Assembly: GCA_002345675.1 (NCBI GenBank)
Contig: DDWL01000037.1
Location: 116,947-180,946, forward strand
Source: Bacteroidales bacterium UBA2287
GTDB lineage: Bacteria; Bacteroidota; Bacteroidia; Bacteroidales; Tenuifilaceae
Length of the DNA stretch: 64,000 bases
Direction: 5' to 3'
Under the pieces are notes generated by a model. It was not told the DNA's origin, did no database searches, and saw only the letters and a list, made by a program, of their open reading frames with translations. The position numbers and the translations under genes are program-made. This document shows, piece after piece, positions 51,799-60,672 of this stretch; positions within the stretch are counted from its first letter, which is position 1; each line of letters begins with the position of its first letter.

Positions 51799-51830
51799 AG
51801 GTTGCTAACTATAGTTAGTGACCTTTTTTT
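51799..51830 (+). terminator. terminator after the FMN-binding gene
   Basis: aggt and ctaac pair with gttag and acct around a TATA loop, followed by seven T. Confidence 0.9.
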
Positions 51831-51869
51831 CTTTCAAACCATAATGTTAAGTAACAACCAAAAATCAAC

Positions 51870-51899
51870 TTGCCATTACAAAGGCTTTTGCTATTTTCG
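51870..51899 (+). promoter_or_regulatory. promoter TTG-N19-TATTTTCG upstream of the LYS1-like gene
   Basis: TTG (51870-51872) and TATTTTCG (51892-51899) are 19 nt apart, near the Bacteroidota consensus except for the final bases, 75 nt before the start at 51975. Confidence 0.45.
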
Positions 51900-51974
51900 C
51901 AAGCGGAAACGTTAGCAATTTTTTAAGTTTCCCTAATGATGTAGTTTTAAGTTTTTAATAATAAAAGGTTTACA

Positions 51975-53195
51975 ATGGCAAAGGCATTTAAAATTGGCGT
52001 TCTTAAGGAAACCAAAACCCCTCCCGATAAGCGAGTTGCAATTCCTCCGATTCAAGCAGCGGAGCTCATGAAACGTTTTCCAAACGTTACGGTTGTTGTT
52101 CAACCCAGCGATATGCGCTGCTTTAAGGATTCCGAATTTGTTGAGGCTGGAGTTAAACTTCAAGACGATGTTTCCGATTGCGATTTGTTGGTTGGGGTTA
52201 AGGAGGTTAAAATAAATGCCCTAATACCCAATAAAACCTACCTGTTTTTTGCTCATGTGGCTAAAAAACAGCCTCATAACAGGGAACTACTTCAGGCAGT
52301 AACTCAAAAAGGAATTACCCTTCTCGATCATGAGTACATAACCGATCCCATGGGAATTAGGCTTGTGGCTTTTGGCCATTGGGCTGGCGTTATGGGAGCC
52401 TACAACGCCCTAAGGGCTTATGGCCGTCGCACAAACAGGTATTTTCTCACTCCTGCTCACGATTGCCACGACTATGCCGAAATGATTGCTGGACTAAAGT
52501 CGGTTACCCTAAACCCAAAGAAAATTTTGGTAACTGGCGGTGGTCGCGTTGCTCATGGGGCAATGTCGGTATTCCAAGCCGTAGGTATTCGTGAAGTGTC
52601 GCCCGATGATTTTCTTTCGCTCCATTTTAACGAGCCCGTTGTTTGTCGAATCGACCCTTGGCACTATGCCAAACGTAAGGATGGTAAGCCCTTCGATTGG
52701 GATCATTGGGCGAATTCGCCAATGGAGTACGAATCGGCATTTTTGCCATACACAAAAGTAACCGACATACTGGTGACTGGACATTTTTGGGATTTTCGCT
52801 CCCCAAGCTTCTTTTCGAAGGCCGATATGCACTCGCCCAATTTTAAAATATCGGTTATTGCCGATGTAAGCTGCGATATTCCGGGGCCAATTCCATCAAC
52901 TCACCGAGCAACAACAATTGCTGAGCCATACTACGACTACAATCCAAAAACCGAAGCCGAAGAGCCTGCTTTCAGCAGTTGCAGCAATATAACCATGATG
53001 ACTGTCGATAATCTTCCTGGCGAGCTTCCACGCGATGCTAGTACCGATTTTGGTAAAACGCTGGTTGAAAAGGTTATCCCTCATTTTCTTGGAAACGACG
53101 AGGAAGGTGTTGTAATGCGCGCAACTATTGTTAAAAGCGGTAAGTTAACCCCTCGCTACGACTACTTAGCCGACTATTTGGCAGGGAAAGAGTAG
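51975..53195 (+). CDS. saccharopine dehydrogenase-like / alanine dehydrogenase-fold protein
   Basis: This 406-residue protein has the N-terminal alanine dehydrogenase/transhydrogenase fold (IGVLKETKTPPDKRVAIPP) and the NAD-binding Rossmann segment (KKILVTGGGRVAHGAMSVFQAVG). The segment YLFFAHVAKKQPHNRELLQAV with ITLLDHEYITD is typical of LYS1-type saccharopine dehydrogenases, and a conserved C-terminal stretch (DNLPGELPRDASTDFGKTL) is seen in that family. Yeast Lys1 oxidises saccharopine to lysine; the bacterial role may be in lysine degradation or be different. No second lysine-pathway gene is adjacent, although a KamA-family gene lies about 3.6 kb away on the other strand. It stands alone. 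Confidence 0.87.
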   Translation: MAKAFKIGVLKETKTPPDKRVAIPPIQAAELMKRFPNVTVVVQPSDMRCFKDSEFVEAGVKLQDDVSDCDLLVGVKEVKINALIPNKTYLFFAHVAKKQPHNRELLQAVTQKGITLLDHEYITDPMGIRLVAFGHWAGVMGAYNALRAYGRRTNRYFLTPAHDCHDYAEMIAGLKSVTLNPKKILVTGGGRVAHGAMSVFQAVGIREVSPDDFLSLHFNEPVVCRIDPWHYAKRKDGKPFDWDHWANSPMEYESAFLPYTKVTDILVTGHFWDFRSPSFFSKADMHSPNFKISVIADVSCDIPGPIPSTHRATTIAEPYYDYNPKTEAEEPAFSSCSNITMMTVDNLPGELPRDASTDFGKTLVEKVIPHFLGNDEEGVVMRATIVKSGKLTPRYDYLADYLAGKE

Positions 53196-53352
53196 ATATT
53201 TATTTTGCATATTTTGGCGATTCTATTGCGATTTATTCGTAATAGTGAATATCTATTTGTTATATATTCATGCAAATCATTACTTTAGTTTAATGTATTG
53301 TATTGCTAATTGGTATTTTTTTTATTTCTTTGGTTAACAAATTGAAACAACA

Positions 53353-55902
53353 ATGCAACGCACTTTTCGAAGCGCCTTTTTACTACTTGTAGCCCTCGTG
53401 TTTACTGTTAACTTGTCTGGTAGCCAAGTTGATAGTCTCGAAAATCTTTTAAAAACAAGCAAAGGGAGTGGTAAGTACAATATTCTTTTAGAGCTTAGCG
53501 GAATTCAGTGCTTCGAAGAAGCTGGGTTAAATTACGCCACGCAAGCTTACGAACTAGGCAAAAGCCTTGGCGACCCTACTATGGAAGCCGATGGGTTATA
53601 TACTATTGGTCGTTACTATTTTTATAACGAACAGGAAGTTAATGCGTTGGAGTATTACGGTCAATCTCTTGTAATTTTTTCATCCATTAAAAATACTTCC
53701 TCCTTAGCGAAAGTTAATAGGGCAATTGGGAATTGTTACTACTGGCTCGATTCGCTCGACAAAGCAAACGACTTTATTTCAAAGTCGCTAACTCTTTCAA
53801 AAGAAATTAACGATAACATTCAGGTTGCCGAATCACTTGCCGACCTTGGTCGCTTGCTGGCAAAAATGCAGAAGTACGATGAGGCGGTGGCTAATCAGCT
53901 CGAAGCGTTGGCCATTTTTCAGGAGCATGGAACTGCTCAAGAACTATTTGGGGCATACAACGGCCTTGGCCGTATTTACTACAATAGCGGGGAGTACAAA
54001 AAATCAATTGAGGCATATCTTAAGGAAATTGAAATTAGGGAGTCGTTAAACGATATGGAAGGTGTAGCACTTGCAAGCCATAACTTAGGGAGAACTCACA
54101 GAACCATTGGCAATTTCCAACTTGCACTCGAGTTGTACCAAAAAAGTTTAACTCTTTCCGAGAAGTTGAACGATAGTAAGTTTATTGCTGCAAACTGTAA
54201 CGACATTGGACTAGTTTATGCGAATTTGTCGCGAAGCGACCTTGCAACTCAGGAGAATGAAGTGAACTTTAATAAGGCTCTCGAGTTTCACGAAAGAGCG
54301 CTTAAGATATATCAGAGTGAAGGCAATAATGCTAAAGCAGCTCTTTCGCTAAATAATATTGCCAATAATTACTCGCGTTTGGCAATAAACCAATTTGTTG
54401 CCCAGTACGGCGAAGAGTGGGAAGATTCGCTCGAACTACTGTCGACTAATGCAATTACTTCAACTTTTGGAAAAACATTCGATTATTACAATCAGGCTCT
54501 TGCAATTTTTGAGGAATTAAATGAAAAGCAGGAAATTCTTAATGCAAATATAAACTTAGGAAGCCATTATATTTATACCCGAAACTGGGCTAAGTCAAGA
54601 TCTTATTTGAACAAGGCGTTGCGTCTATCGCGAGAGCTAATGAGTTCCTACGATATTGCACTTGCCTTATACCAAATAGGTGAAAGCGCCTATCGACAGA
54701 AAAATCTTGAGGGTGCTGAACAGAATATACTTCAAAGTTTAGCCATATCGAACGACCTTGGAGTTAAGGATTTGTCGATGTTTAGCCATAAAAAGCTTGG
54801 TAAAATTTATGAGAAAACGGGCAGTTTGCAAAAGGCATTGTATCACTTTAAGAATTACAATCTTATAAAAGACGTAATGTTCTCGGAGAATAGCCAAAAG
54901 TCTATTACCGAAATGCAAACCAAATACGAAACCGAAAAGAAAGAGCAGGAGCTTAAGCTGATGAAGAATCAGGACGAACTTCAAAAATCGACAATTCAGC
55001 GCCAGCGCCTAATGATTGGCCTTGCCGTTGGAGGATTCCTTGTTATTTTAGCCTTTTCGGTACTTCTTATCAACATGGTTCGCCAAAAGCAGCGTGCCAA
55101 CAAAATTCTTGAGGAGAAAAACGAGCTCATTTCGCACCAAAAACAGGAAATTACCGATAGTATTCGTTACGCAAGCCGCATTCAGAGCGCTGTTTTGCCT
55201 TCGGCAAATTTACTAAGCGAATCGTTAAAGGAGCATTTTGTGCTATTCCTCCCTCGCGACATTGTAAGCGGCGACTTTTACTGGTTTACAAAGCAAGGCG
55301 ACAAAGTGGTTCTTGTTGCATCCGATTGCACTGGCCATGGCGTGCCTGGTGCATTTATGAGCATGCTTGGCGTTTCGTTCCTGTACGAAATTGTTAATAA
55401 GGACAACATTCTTCAACCTGCACAAATTCTAAATAAGCTTCGCGAACTTATTAAGCTAACCCTTTCGCAAACGGGTAAGCAAAACGAGCAAAAGGATGGA
55501 ATGGATATTTCGCTTAGCGTACTCGACCTAAAAAACATGAAACTCGAGTGGGCTGGCGCCTTTAATTCGCTTTACCTGATTCGAAATAAGGAGTTAGTCG
55601 AGTACAAGGCCGACAAAATGCCGGTTGCTATTCACGTTAACGATCACCAGAGTTTTACAAATCACGAAATTCAACTTGAGTCGGGCGATACATTTTATAT
55701 GTTTTCCGATGGATTCTCCGACCAGTTTGGTGGCCCCGATGGGCGTAAATTTATGTCGAAACGGTTTAAACAGTTCCTTGTTGACATTAATGAACTACCC
55801 ATGGAGGAGCAAAAAGAGCAGCTTAACAAAGCCCATATGGATTGGAGAGGCGAAAGCTACGAGCAAATTGACGACATTATTGTTTTTGGCGTTAGGGTTT
55901 AG
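53353..55902 (+). CDS. TPR sensor with SpoIIE-type (PPM) phosphatase domain
   Basis: This 849-residue protein has a signal or anchor at its start (FLLLVALVFTVNLSG), followed by about ten tetratricopeptide-like repeats (roughly residues 40-510; for example ALASHNLGRTHRTIGNFQLALELYQ). A membrane helix (LMIGLAVGGFLVILAFSVLLI, near residue 560) and a short coiled coil lead to a PPM/SpoIIE phosphatase domain (about 600-849). Its metal-binding elements are visible: FLPRDIVSGDFYW, VLVASDCTGHGVPGAFMSMLG, and MFSDGFSDQFGG. The topology, periplasmic TPRs joined by one helix to a cytoplasmic phosphatase, suggests signal reception outside the membrane and Ser/Thr dephosphorylation within the cell, perhaps of an anti-sigma antagonist. 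The partner is not encoded nearby. Confidence 0.92.
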   Translation: MQRTFRSAFLLLVALVFTVNLSGSQVDSLENLLKTSKGSGKYNILLELSGIQCFEEAGLNYATQAYELGKSLGDPTMEADGLYTIGRYYFYNEQEVNALEYYGQSLVIFSSIKNTSSLAKVNRAIGNCYYWLDSLDKANDFISKSLTLSKEINDNIQVAESLADLGRLLAKMQKYDEAVANQLEALAIFQEHGTAQELFGAYNGLGRIYYNSGEYKKSIEAYLKEIEIRESLNDMEGVALASHNLGRTHRTIGNFQLALELYQKSLTLSEKLNDSKFIAANCNDIGLVYANLSRSDLATQENEVNFNKALEFHERALKIYQSEGNNAKAALSLNNIANNYSRLAINQFVAQYGEEWEDSLELLSTNAITSTFGKTFDYYNQALAIFEELNEKQEILNANINLGSHYIYTRNWAKSRSYLNKALRLSRELMSSYDIALALYQIGESAYRQKNLEGAEQNILQSLAISNDLGVKDLSMFSHKKLGKIYEKTGSLQKALYHFKNYNLIKDVMFSENSQKSITEMQTKYETEKKEQELKLMKNQDELQKSTIQRQRLMIGLAVGGFLVILAFSVLLINMVRQKQRANKILEEKNELISHQKQEITDSIRYASRIQSAVLPSANLLSESLKEHFVLFLPRDIVSGDFYWFTKQGDKVVLVASDCTGHGVPGAFMSMLGVSFLYEIVNKDNILQPAQILNKLRELIKLTLSQTGKQNEQKDGMDISLSVLDLKNMKLEWAGAFNSLYLIRNKELVEYKADKMPVAIHVNDHQSFTNHEIQLESGDTFYMFSDGFSDQFGGPDGRKFMSKRFKQFLVDINELPMEEQKEQLNKAHMDWRGESYEQIDDIIVFGVRV

Positions 55903-56007
55903 TTCTTTATGAACACAATACATTTTTTCTTGTTTTCAAATAAGTAAAAACGGCTTTTTATAACCCAAAACCATAACTTTGCACACATAACCAATGTGTG
56001 TTTTTTA

Positions 56008-57096
56008 ATGATTGACAAGGACAACAGCAAATCGGCACTAATTGTAAATCCCGGAATTGAACAGCCACCCACTGTTAACCCAAACGCTTTAAAGCGTTTA
56101 AAGGGACATGGTAAAAGGTTGCTTAGCGCCAGCGAGTATGTCGATGGTGTTGTAAATCAAAATGTTGCAATACTTGGGCAGGCAATCACAATTATTGAGA
56201 GTTCGCTCCCTAAACATCAGGAATTAGCCAACGAAATAGTTGAAAAGTGCTTACCGCTTAGCGGAAACTCAATTCGCATTGGAATAACCGGAGTACCAGG
56301 CGTTGGGAAAAGCACTTTTATCGAGGCACTTGGTGGTACAATTACCAATGCAGGCAGCCGCTTAGCCGTTCTTGCAGTCGATCCAAGTAGCGAGCGCAGT
56401 AAGGGCAGTATTTTGGGCGACAAAACCCGAATGGAAACGCTCTCGTCGAACCCAATGGCTTTTATTAGACCATCGCCTTCAGCTGGTTCGCTTGGTGGAG
56501 TTGCCCGTAAAACTCGCGAAACAATAATACTCTGCGAAGCAGCAGGGTACAGCACAATTTTTATCGAAACCGTTGGGGTTGGACAAAGCGAAACCGTTGT
56601 ACACTCAATGGTCGACTTCTTCCTACTTCTTATGCTTGCTGGAGCCGGCGATGAGCTACAGGGCATAAAACGTGGAATTATGGAAATGGCCGATGTTATT
56701 GCCATTACCAAAGCCGACGGACAAAATGTGCAGAAAGCCAACATGGCAAAGGCACAGTATGCTAATGCGCTGCATTTATTTCCAATGCCCGATTCGGGCT
56801 GGGTACCAAAAGTGAAAATTTGCTCAGCACTTAACCGAACTGGACTTGATGAATTATGGGTAGACATTAACGACTACCTTGCTTTTACTCGTGAAAATGG
56901 GTACTTCGATAGCCGAAGGCTTATGCAGTCGAAGTTTTGGTTTTACCAAGCAATCGACGAGGCCATAAAGCATCGGTTTTACAACAATAAAAAGGTTGAA
57001 GCAGAGTTAACAAGAATTGAAAATAAGCTTCAAAATGGAAGGGTTAGCTCTTTTGCCGCAGCTAAAAAAATGATTGCCTTTTTCGAATCGCTATAA
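56008..57096 (+). CDS. meaB: methylmalonyl-CoA mutase-associated GTPase MeaB
   Basis: This 362-residue G-protein protects or reloads adenosylcobalamin-dependent methylmalonyl-CoA mutase. The P-loop is GVPGVGKST, the switch-like segment is VDPSSERSKGSILGDKTRM with the following RPSPSAGSLGG, Walker B is TIFIETVGVGQSE, and the guanine-recognition motif is TKADG. I chose the ATG at 56008; a GTG at 55996 in frame is less likely. No mutase gene is in this window. It probably shares no message with the TlpA-like gene that begins 52 nt downstream, though this is not excluded. Confidence 0.95.
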   Translation: MIDKDNSKSALIVNPGIEQPPTVNPNALKRLKGHGKRLLSASEYVDGVVNQNVAILGQAITIIESSLPKHQELANEIVEKCLPLSGNSIRIGITGVPGVGKSTFIEALGGTITNAGSRLAVLAVDPSSERSKGSILGDKTRMETLSSNPMAFIRPSPSAGSLGGVARKTRETIILCEAAGYSTIFIETVGVGQSETVVHSMVDFFLLLMLAGAGDELQGIKRGIMEMADVIAITKADGQNVQKANMAKAQYANALHLFPMPDSGWVPKVKICSALNRTGLDELWVDINDYLAFTRENGYFDSRRLMQSKFWFYQAIDEAIKHRFYNNKKVEAELTRIENKLQNGRVSSFAAAKKMIAFFESL

Positions 57097-57147
57097 TCCC
57101 AAACTTAAATTACAAACCATAAATTACATAACTAAACAGAAAACAGA

Positions 57148-58254
57148 ATGAGAAAACTACTTTTAGTTCCAGTGGCAGCATTATTGCTTTTTGCCTGCAA
57201 AACCGAAGGGTTTAAAATTTCGGGCAACATACAGGGCGGCGAAAACGAAATGGTGTTCCTACAGCGCATCGAAAATAACGACTTGGTTACTATCGACTCA
57301 ACTACAATGAGTAATGGCGCATTTACTTTTAAAGGAAAGGTTGATATTGCCGACCTTTACGCATTGCAAATTGGTGAAAATGGCGATAGGTTACTCGTTT
57401 TTCTCGAAAATTCAGAAGTGAACATTACTGGCGAAAGCAGTAATGTTATGGCTGCATCTATTGAGGGTTCATCCGCTCATGCATTAATGCTCGATTTTAA
57501 TACCAAGCAGGAAGAAATATCGAAAAAACTTATGGATATTAACCTCCGCTACCAGTCGGCTGCTCAAGAAAATACTTTAACACCAGAAATTGAAGAAGGA
57601 CTTCGTGCCGAATATGTTTTCGAGAATGCAAAGCTAATCGCTTTCACAAAGAAATTTGTTTACGACAACATTACGTCCCCTGTTTCGGCTTACTTAACCC
57701 TAAGGCATCTTTCGTATCAAATTGAATTCGAAAGCCTCGATAGCATTGTGTCGAAGTTTCCTGCCGAGATTCAAACCTCTTCGTTTGTTGTTATGCTAAA
57801 CGAACGTGTTGCTTTGGAACGTAAAACTGCCGTTGGCCAGACTTACACCGATTTTACTATGCCAAATCCTGATGGTGTTAATATTTCGCTTTCGTCGATT
57901 GTTGGCGCAAAATACCTACTTGTCGATTTTTGGGCAGCTTGGTGTGGTCCTTGCCGCAAGGAGAACCCTAATTTGGTTAAAACATACGCAGCTTTTAAAT
58001 CGAAAGGCTTCGAAATATTTGGCGTATCGCTCGATCGCGAACGCGAAGCTTGGCTTGCAGCCATTAAAGCCGATGGGCTTACCTGGCCTCAGGTTTCGGA
58101 CCTGGGCGGTTGGGAAAGTGCCATTGTGCCAATGTATGGTATTATGTCAATTCCTTCAAATCTCCTTCTCGACGAAAAAGGCGTTATTGTTGCCAAAAAC
58201 TTAAGGGGCGAAGATTTAGATAAACGCTTAGCCGAGCTATTTAGCAATCTTTAG
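57148..58254 (+). CDS. TlpA-like thiol-disulfide lipoprotein with DUF4369
   Basis: This 368-residue protein has a lipoprotein signal (LLLVPVAALLLFAC). Residues about 20-120 match the DUF4369 beta domain (FKISGNIQGGENEMVFLQRI, DLYALQIGENGDRLLVFLEN), which often precedes thioredoxin-like domains in this phylum. The C-terminal AhpC/TSA-like domain (about 230-368) has the redox motif WCGPC in LLVDFWAAWCGPCRKENP and the cis-Pro stretch YGIMSIPSNLLL. It should reduce disulfides in the periplasm or on the cell surface. It ends at a bidirectional terminator shared with tRNA-His. Confidence 0.92.
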   Translation: MRKLLLVPVAALLLFACKTEGFKISGNIQGGENEMVFLQRIENNDLVTIDSTTMSNGAFTFKGKVDIADLYALQIGENGDRLLVFLENSEVNITGESSNVMAASIEGSSAHALMLDFNTKQEEISKKLMDINLRYQSAAQENTLTPEIEEGLRAEYVFENAKLIAFTKKFVYDNITSPVSAYLTLRHLSYQIEFESLDSIVSKFPAEIQTSSFVVMLNERVALERKTAVGQTYTDFTMPNPDGVNISLSSIVGAKYLLVDFWAAWCGPCRKENPNLVKTYAAFKSKGFEIFGVSLDREREAWLAAIKADGLTWPQVSDLGGWESAIVPMYGIMSIPSNLLLDEKGVIVAKNLRGEDLDKRLAELFSNL

Positions 58255-58302
58255 AAAATCACATGTTTATAGTAGCATTCTGTGAATATGGATGTTACAA
58301 AC

Positions 58303-58338
58303 AAAAAAGCCGACCTGCAATGCAAGTCGGCTTTTTTT
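58303..58338. terminator. bidirectional terminator between the TlpA-like gene and tRNA-His
   Basis: aaaaaagccgac and gtcggcttttttt pair around a ctgcaatgcaa loop. It lies between the TlpA-like stop and the 3' end of the minus-strand tRNA, only 1 to 2 nt from the tRNA. Confidence 0.9.
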
Positions 58339-58339
58339 G

Positions 58340-58414
58340 GGTGGAAGACCGGGCTCGAACCGGCGACCCTCAGAACCACAATCTGATGCTCTAACCTACT
58401 GAGCTACATCCACC
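58340..58414 (-). tRNA. tRNA-His (GTG anticodon)
   Basis: On the minus strand the cloverleaf is complete: acceptor gtggatg with cttccac, D arm gctc with gagc, anticodon stem tcaga with tctga around the loop ttgtggt (anticodon GTG), and T arm gccgg with ccggt around ttcgagc. An extra G precedes position 1 and the discriminator is C, the G-1:C73 identity pair of bacterial tRNA-His. One acceptor pair (position 6 with 67) reads T-T, a mismatch. CCA is not encoded. Confidence 0.95.
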
Positions 58415-58502
58415 ATTTACGGCTGCAAAGATAATATATTTTTGTAACGCAGGAAATATCTTGAAAATATTTATCAATTGATTTGTTGCTTCTCCATTTT
58501 AC

Positions 58503-58534
58503 TTGCAATTGAGAGTGGTAAATGTTTACTTTTG
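58503..58534 (+). promoter_or_regulatory. promoter TTG-N21-TACTTTTG upstream of the flippase gene
   Basis: TTG (58503-58505) and the -7 box TACTTTTG (58527-58534) are 21 nt apart. Transcription would begin about 10 nt before the ATG, so the message has almost no leader. Confidence 0.6.
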
Positions 58535-58549
58535 TTTTAAATTTCAACG

Positions 58550-59854
58550 ATGAAAAATTTACTGGACAAAATTGATAACGTACGAGCGCTTCAGCTTTTT
58601 CAAATTGTCCGTTTTGGTAGTTTACTTCTTATAAACATTGCCATTGTAAAGTTGGGAATGTCGTCAACCGAAGTTGGCTACTTCGAAACTGCCCTCTTTT
58701 TGGCCAATGTTCTTACGTTTTTTTGGGTTAATGGCGCAGTCCAGTCGCTTTTGCCAATGTTTCCCTTTGTAAGCGGGGTGAAAAAATATGCCGAGTTTTT
58801 CAATGTGTCACTTGTGCTTGCTTTTTTAAGTTTACTATCGGGTGGCGTTGGCTTTCTTTTCGAGGGATTATTTCGCCAAACTCAAGCACTTTCGAATTAC
58901 CCGTTATATTCTCTTGCAGTTTTATACACAATGCTTAATGGTGTTGGGCTAATAAACGAGTATTTCTATTTGCTTTTAAATAAGCCAATAAAAATGCTGG
59001 TTTACGGTATAATTTCGTTTTCGTTGCAAATTGTCTGCGTTTTAGTACCCGCCATACTTGGACTTAGCGTAACATATATGCTTTTGGGACTAATTGCCGT
59101 TTCGGTAGTTCGAATTATATGGCTGTGCTTTTTGCTCTACAAACATTCGCTTTTTGAAGTGGATTTAAGTTTTATTAAACATTGGGCACGAAGAGCAATT
59201 CCGCTTTCGCTTAAACATCTAGTTGGTAATTCGGGTACACTAATCGATAGCCTAATTATTACAACATTCTTTTCGGCATCAGTATTTGCCGTTTATCGCT
59301 ATGGCGCTAAGGATTTTCCGCTAACTCTATTGTTGGCAAATGGGTTGAGCTCTGCAATGCTTCCATTGTTTGGCCGCCAGCTAAATGGCGCTCTAACTGA
59401 ACTGCGCTTGCGTTCACGCAACTTAATGAACTGGCTTTTTCCAGTTAGCATTGCTTTACTTTTTTTTGCAAAACCGCTATTTGTTCTAGTTTTTAGTGCC
59501 GATTACGAGGAAAGTGCGCTTGTTTTTATGATATACATTCTTCTTATTTCGAGTAGGCTACTTTTCCCTCAAACTGTTGCTGTTGGAATAGGGAAAACAG
59601 GGGTGCTTCTCATTATTTCGGTTATTGAACTTGCAGTAAATGTAGGGTTGAGTTTGCTTTGGCTAAAGCCCTTTGGGATTGAGGGTATTGCAATGGCCTC
59701 AGTGGTAGCTTTTATGCTCGATAAAATACTAATTGCAGCCTACCTTTACTATAAATGTGGAATTTCACCAAGTCAATATATTCCAACTAAAACTTATTCC
59801 TTTTGGCTGGTTATGCTATTCATAGCTTACTTTCTTGCTCGTTTCGCTATTTAA
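58550..59854 (+). CDS. polysaccharide flippase-like membrane protein
   Basis: This 434-residue integral membrane protein has about 12 hydrophobic helices (for example SLLLINIAIVKLGMSSTEVGYFETALFLANVL, VYGIISFSLQIVCVLVPAIL, TYSFWLVMLFIAYFLARFAI), the layout of Wzx-type and MATE/MVF lipid-linked oligosaccharide flippases. Such proteins move polysaccharide or O-antigen units across the inner membrane. No glycosyltransferase or polymerase gene is adjacent, so the substrate cannot be guessed from context. The last helices and short tail look complete. Confidence 0.85.
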   Translation: MKNLLDKIDNVRALQLFQIVRFGSLLLINIAIVKLGMSSTEVGYFETALFLANVLTFFWVNGAVQSLLPMFPFVSGVKKYAEFFNVSLVLAFLSLLSGGVGFLFEGLFRQTQALSNYPLYSLAVLYTMLNGVGLINEYFYLLLNKPIKMLVYGIISFSLQIVCVLVPAILGLSVTYMLLGLIAVSVVRIIWLCFLLYKHSLFEVDLSFIKHWARRAIPLSLKHLVGNSGTLIDSLIITTFFSASVFAVYRYGAKDFPLTLLLANGLSSAMLPLFGRQLNGALTELRLRSRNLMNWLFPVSIALLFFAKPLFVLVFSADYEESALVFMIYILLISSRLLFPQTVAVGIGKTGVLLIISVIELAVNVGLSLLWLKPFGIEGIAMASVVAFMLDKILIAAYLYYKCGISPSQYIPTKTYSFWLVMLFIAYFLARFAI

Positions 59855-59917
59855 AAAGGCTCTTTTCAATTTATAAAAAGTTTTTGGTTCAATTACCTTT
59901 ACCCAAAATTATAGCAA

Positions 59918-60574
59918 ATGGTTCCTGTTGAAAAAGTTCTCGAAATAGTGTCGAAAATTCGCCAGTTACGTAATGGCGATGCTGCCGATTCCATGACCCG
60001 AATGGGCATTATTTACCCCATAAACTATGGAGTTTCAATTCCTAATCTCAAACAAATTGCTGCTCAGTATATTGGTAGTCATAACTTGGCTATTACTCTT
60101 TTTGAACAGGATATTAGAGAGTGCAAAATTTTAGCTTCGCTAATCGACGATCCAGCTCAAGTTACTGGAGAACAAATTGACCAGTGGAGCGCACATTTTA
60201 CCAATATCGAAATTGTTGAACAGGTATGCTCAAACCTTTTTTGGCGAGTCGAGTATTCGCTACCGCGAAGTATCGAGTGGTGCCTTGGCAACGATCCGCT
60301 TCTCATTAAGGCTGGGCTAATAATTACCATGCGTTGCGCAGCAAATAGCGAAGTTAGTGATAGGACTTTCGACCCATTTTTCGAAATTATCGAAAATCTT
60401 CCCGAGGGCGACGAGTTCGACTATGGCAACTACGCCGTAGGTGCGCTTCGCCAAATTGCTAAGAGAAGTAGCACTTTTCGGGAAAAGGTGCAGCAAACTT
60501 CGCAGAATTTATCGAACTCCGAAAGCGATGTAAAAGCATGGATAGGTAACCAACTGCTTTTTGAGTTCGAATAA
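59918..60574 (+). CDS. AlkD-like DNA alkylation repair protein
   Basis: This 218-residue all-helical protein has the HEAT-like repeats of the AlkD family (PF08713): YGVSIPNLKQIAAQYIGSHN, ALFEQDIRECKILASLIDDP-type helices, FTNIEIVEQVCSNLFWRV, and the C-terminal DYGNYAVGALRQIAKRS. AlkD members excise bulky or cationic alkylated bases; many paralogues have lost that activity, and the active Trp-Asp-Arg set cannot be confirmed by eye. It is likely a cytoplasmic repair protein, and lies 63 nt after the flippase gene. Confidence 0.8.
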   Translation: MVPVEKVLEIVSKIRQLRNGDAADSMTRMGIIYPINYGVSIPNLKQIAAQYIGSHNLAITLFEQDIRECKILASLIDDPAQVTGEQIDQWSAHFTNIEIVEQVCSNLFWRVEYSLPRSIEWCLGNDPLLIKAGLIITMRCAANSEVSDRTFDPFFEIIENLPEGDEFDYGNYAVGALRQIAKRSSTFREKVQQTSQNLSNSESDVKAWIGNQLLFEFE

Positions 60575-60672
60575 TTTGTTTTTTAATTAAGGTTGTATTT
60601 TAGTTGCTGGGCGTTTTAACAAATGAACACTCAAATTTTGATTCAAAAAAATATTTATTTTTGTAAGAAAAA

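Noticed and set aside
56217..56867. 216-codon open frame opposite meaB
   Set aside because: It mirrors the coding frame of meaB, is Ser/Pro/Ile-rich, and has no recognisable domain.
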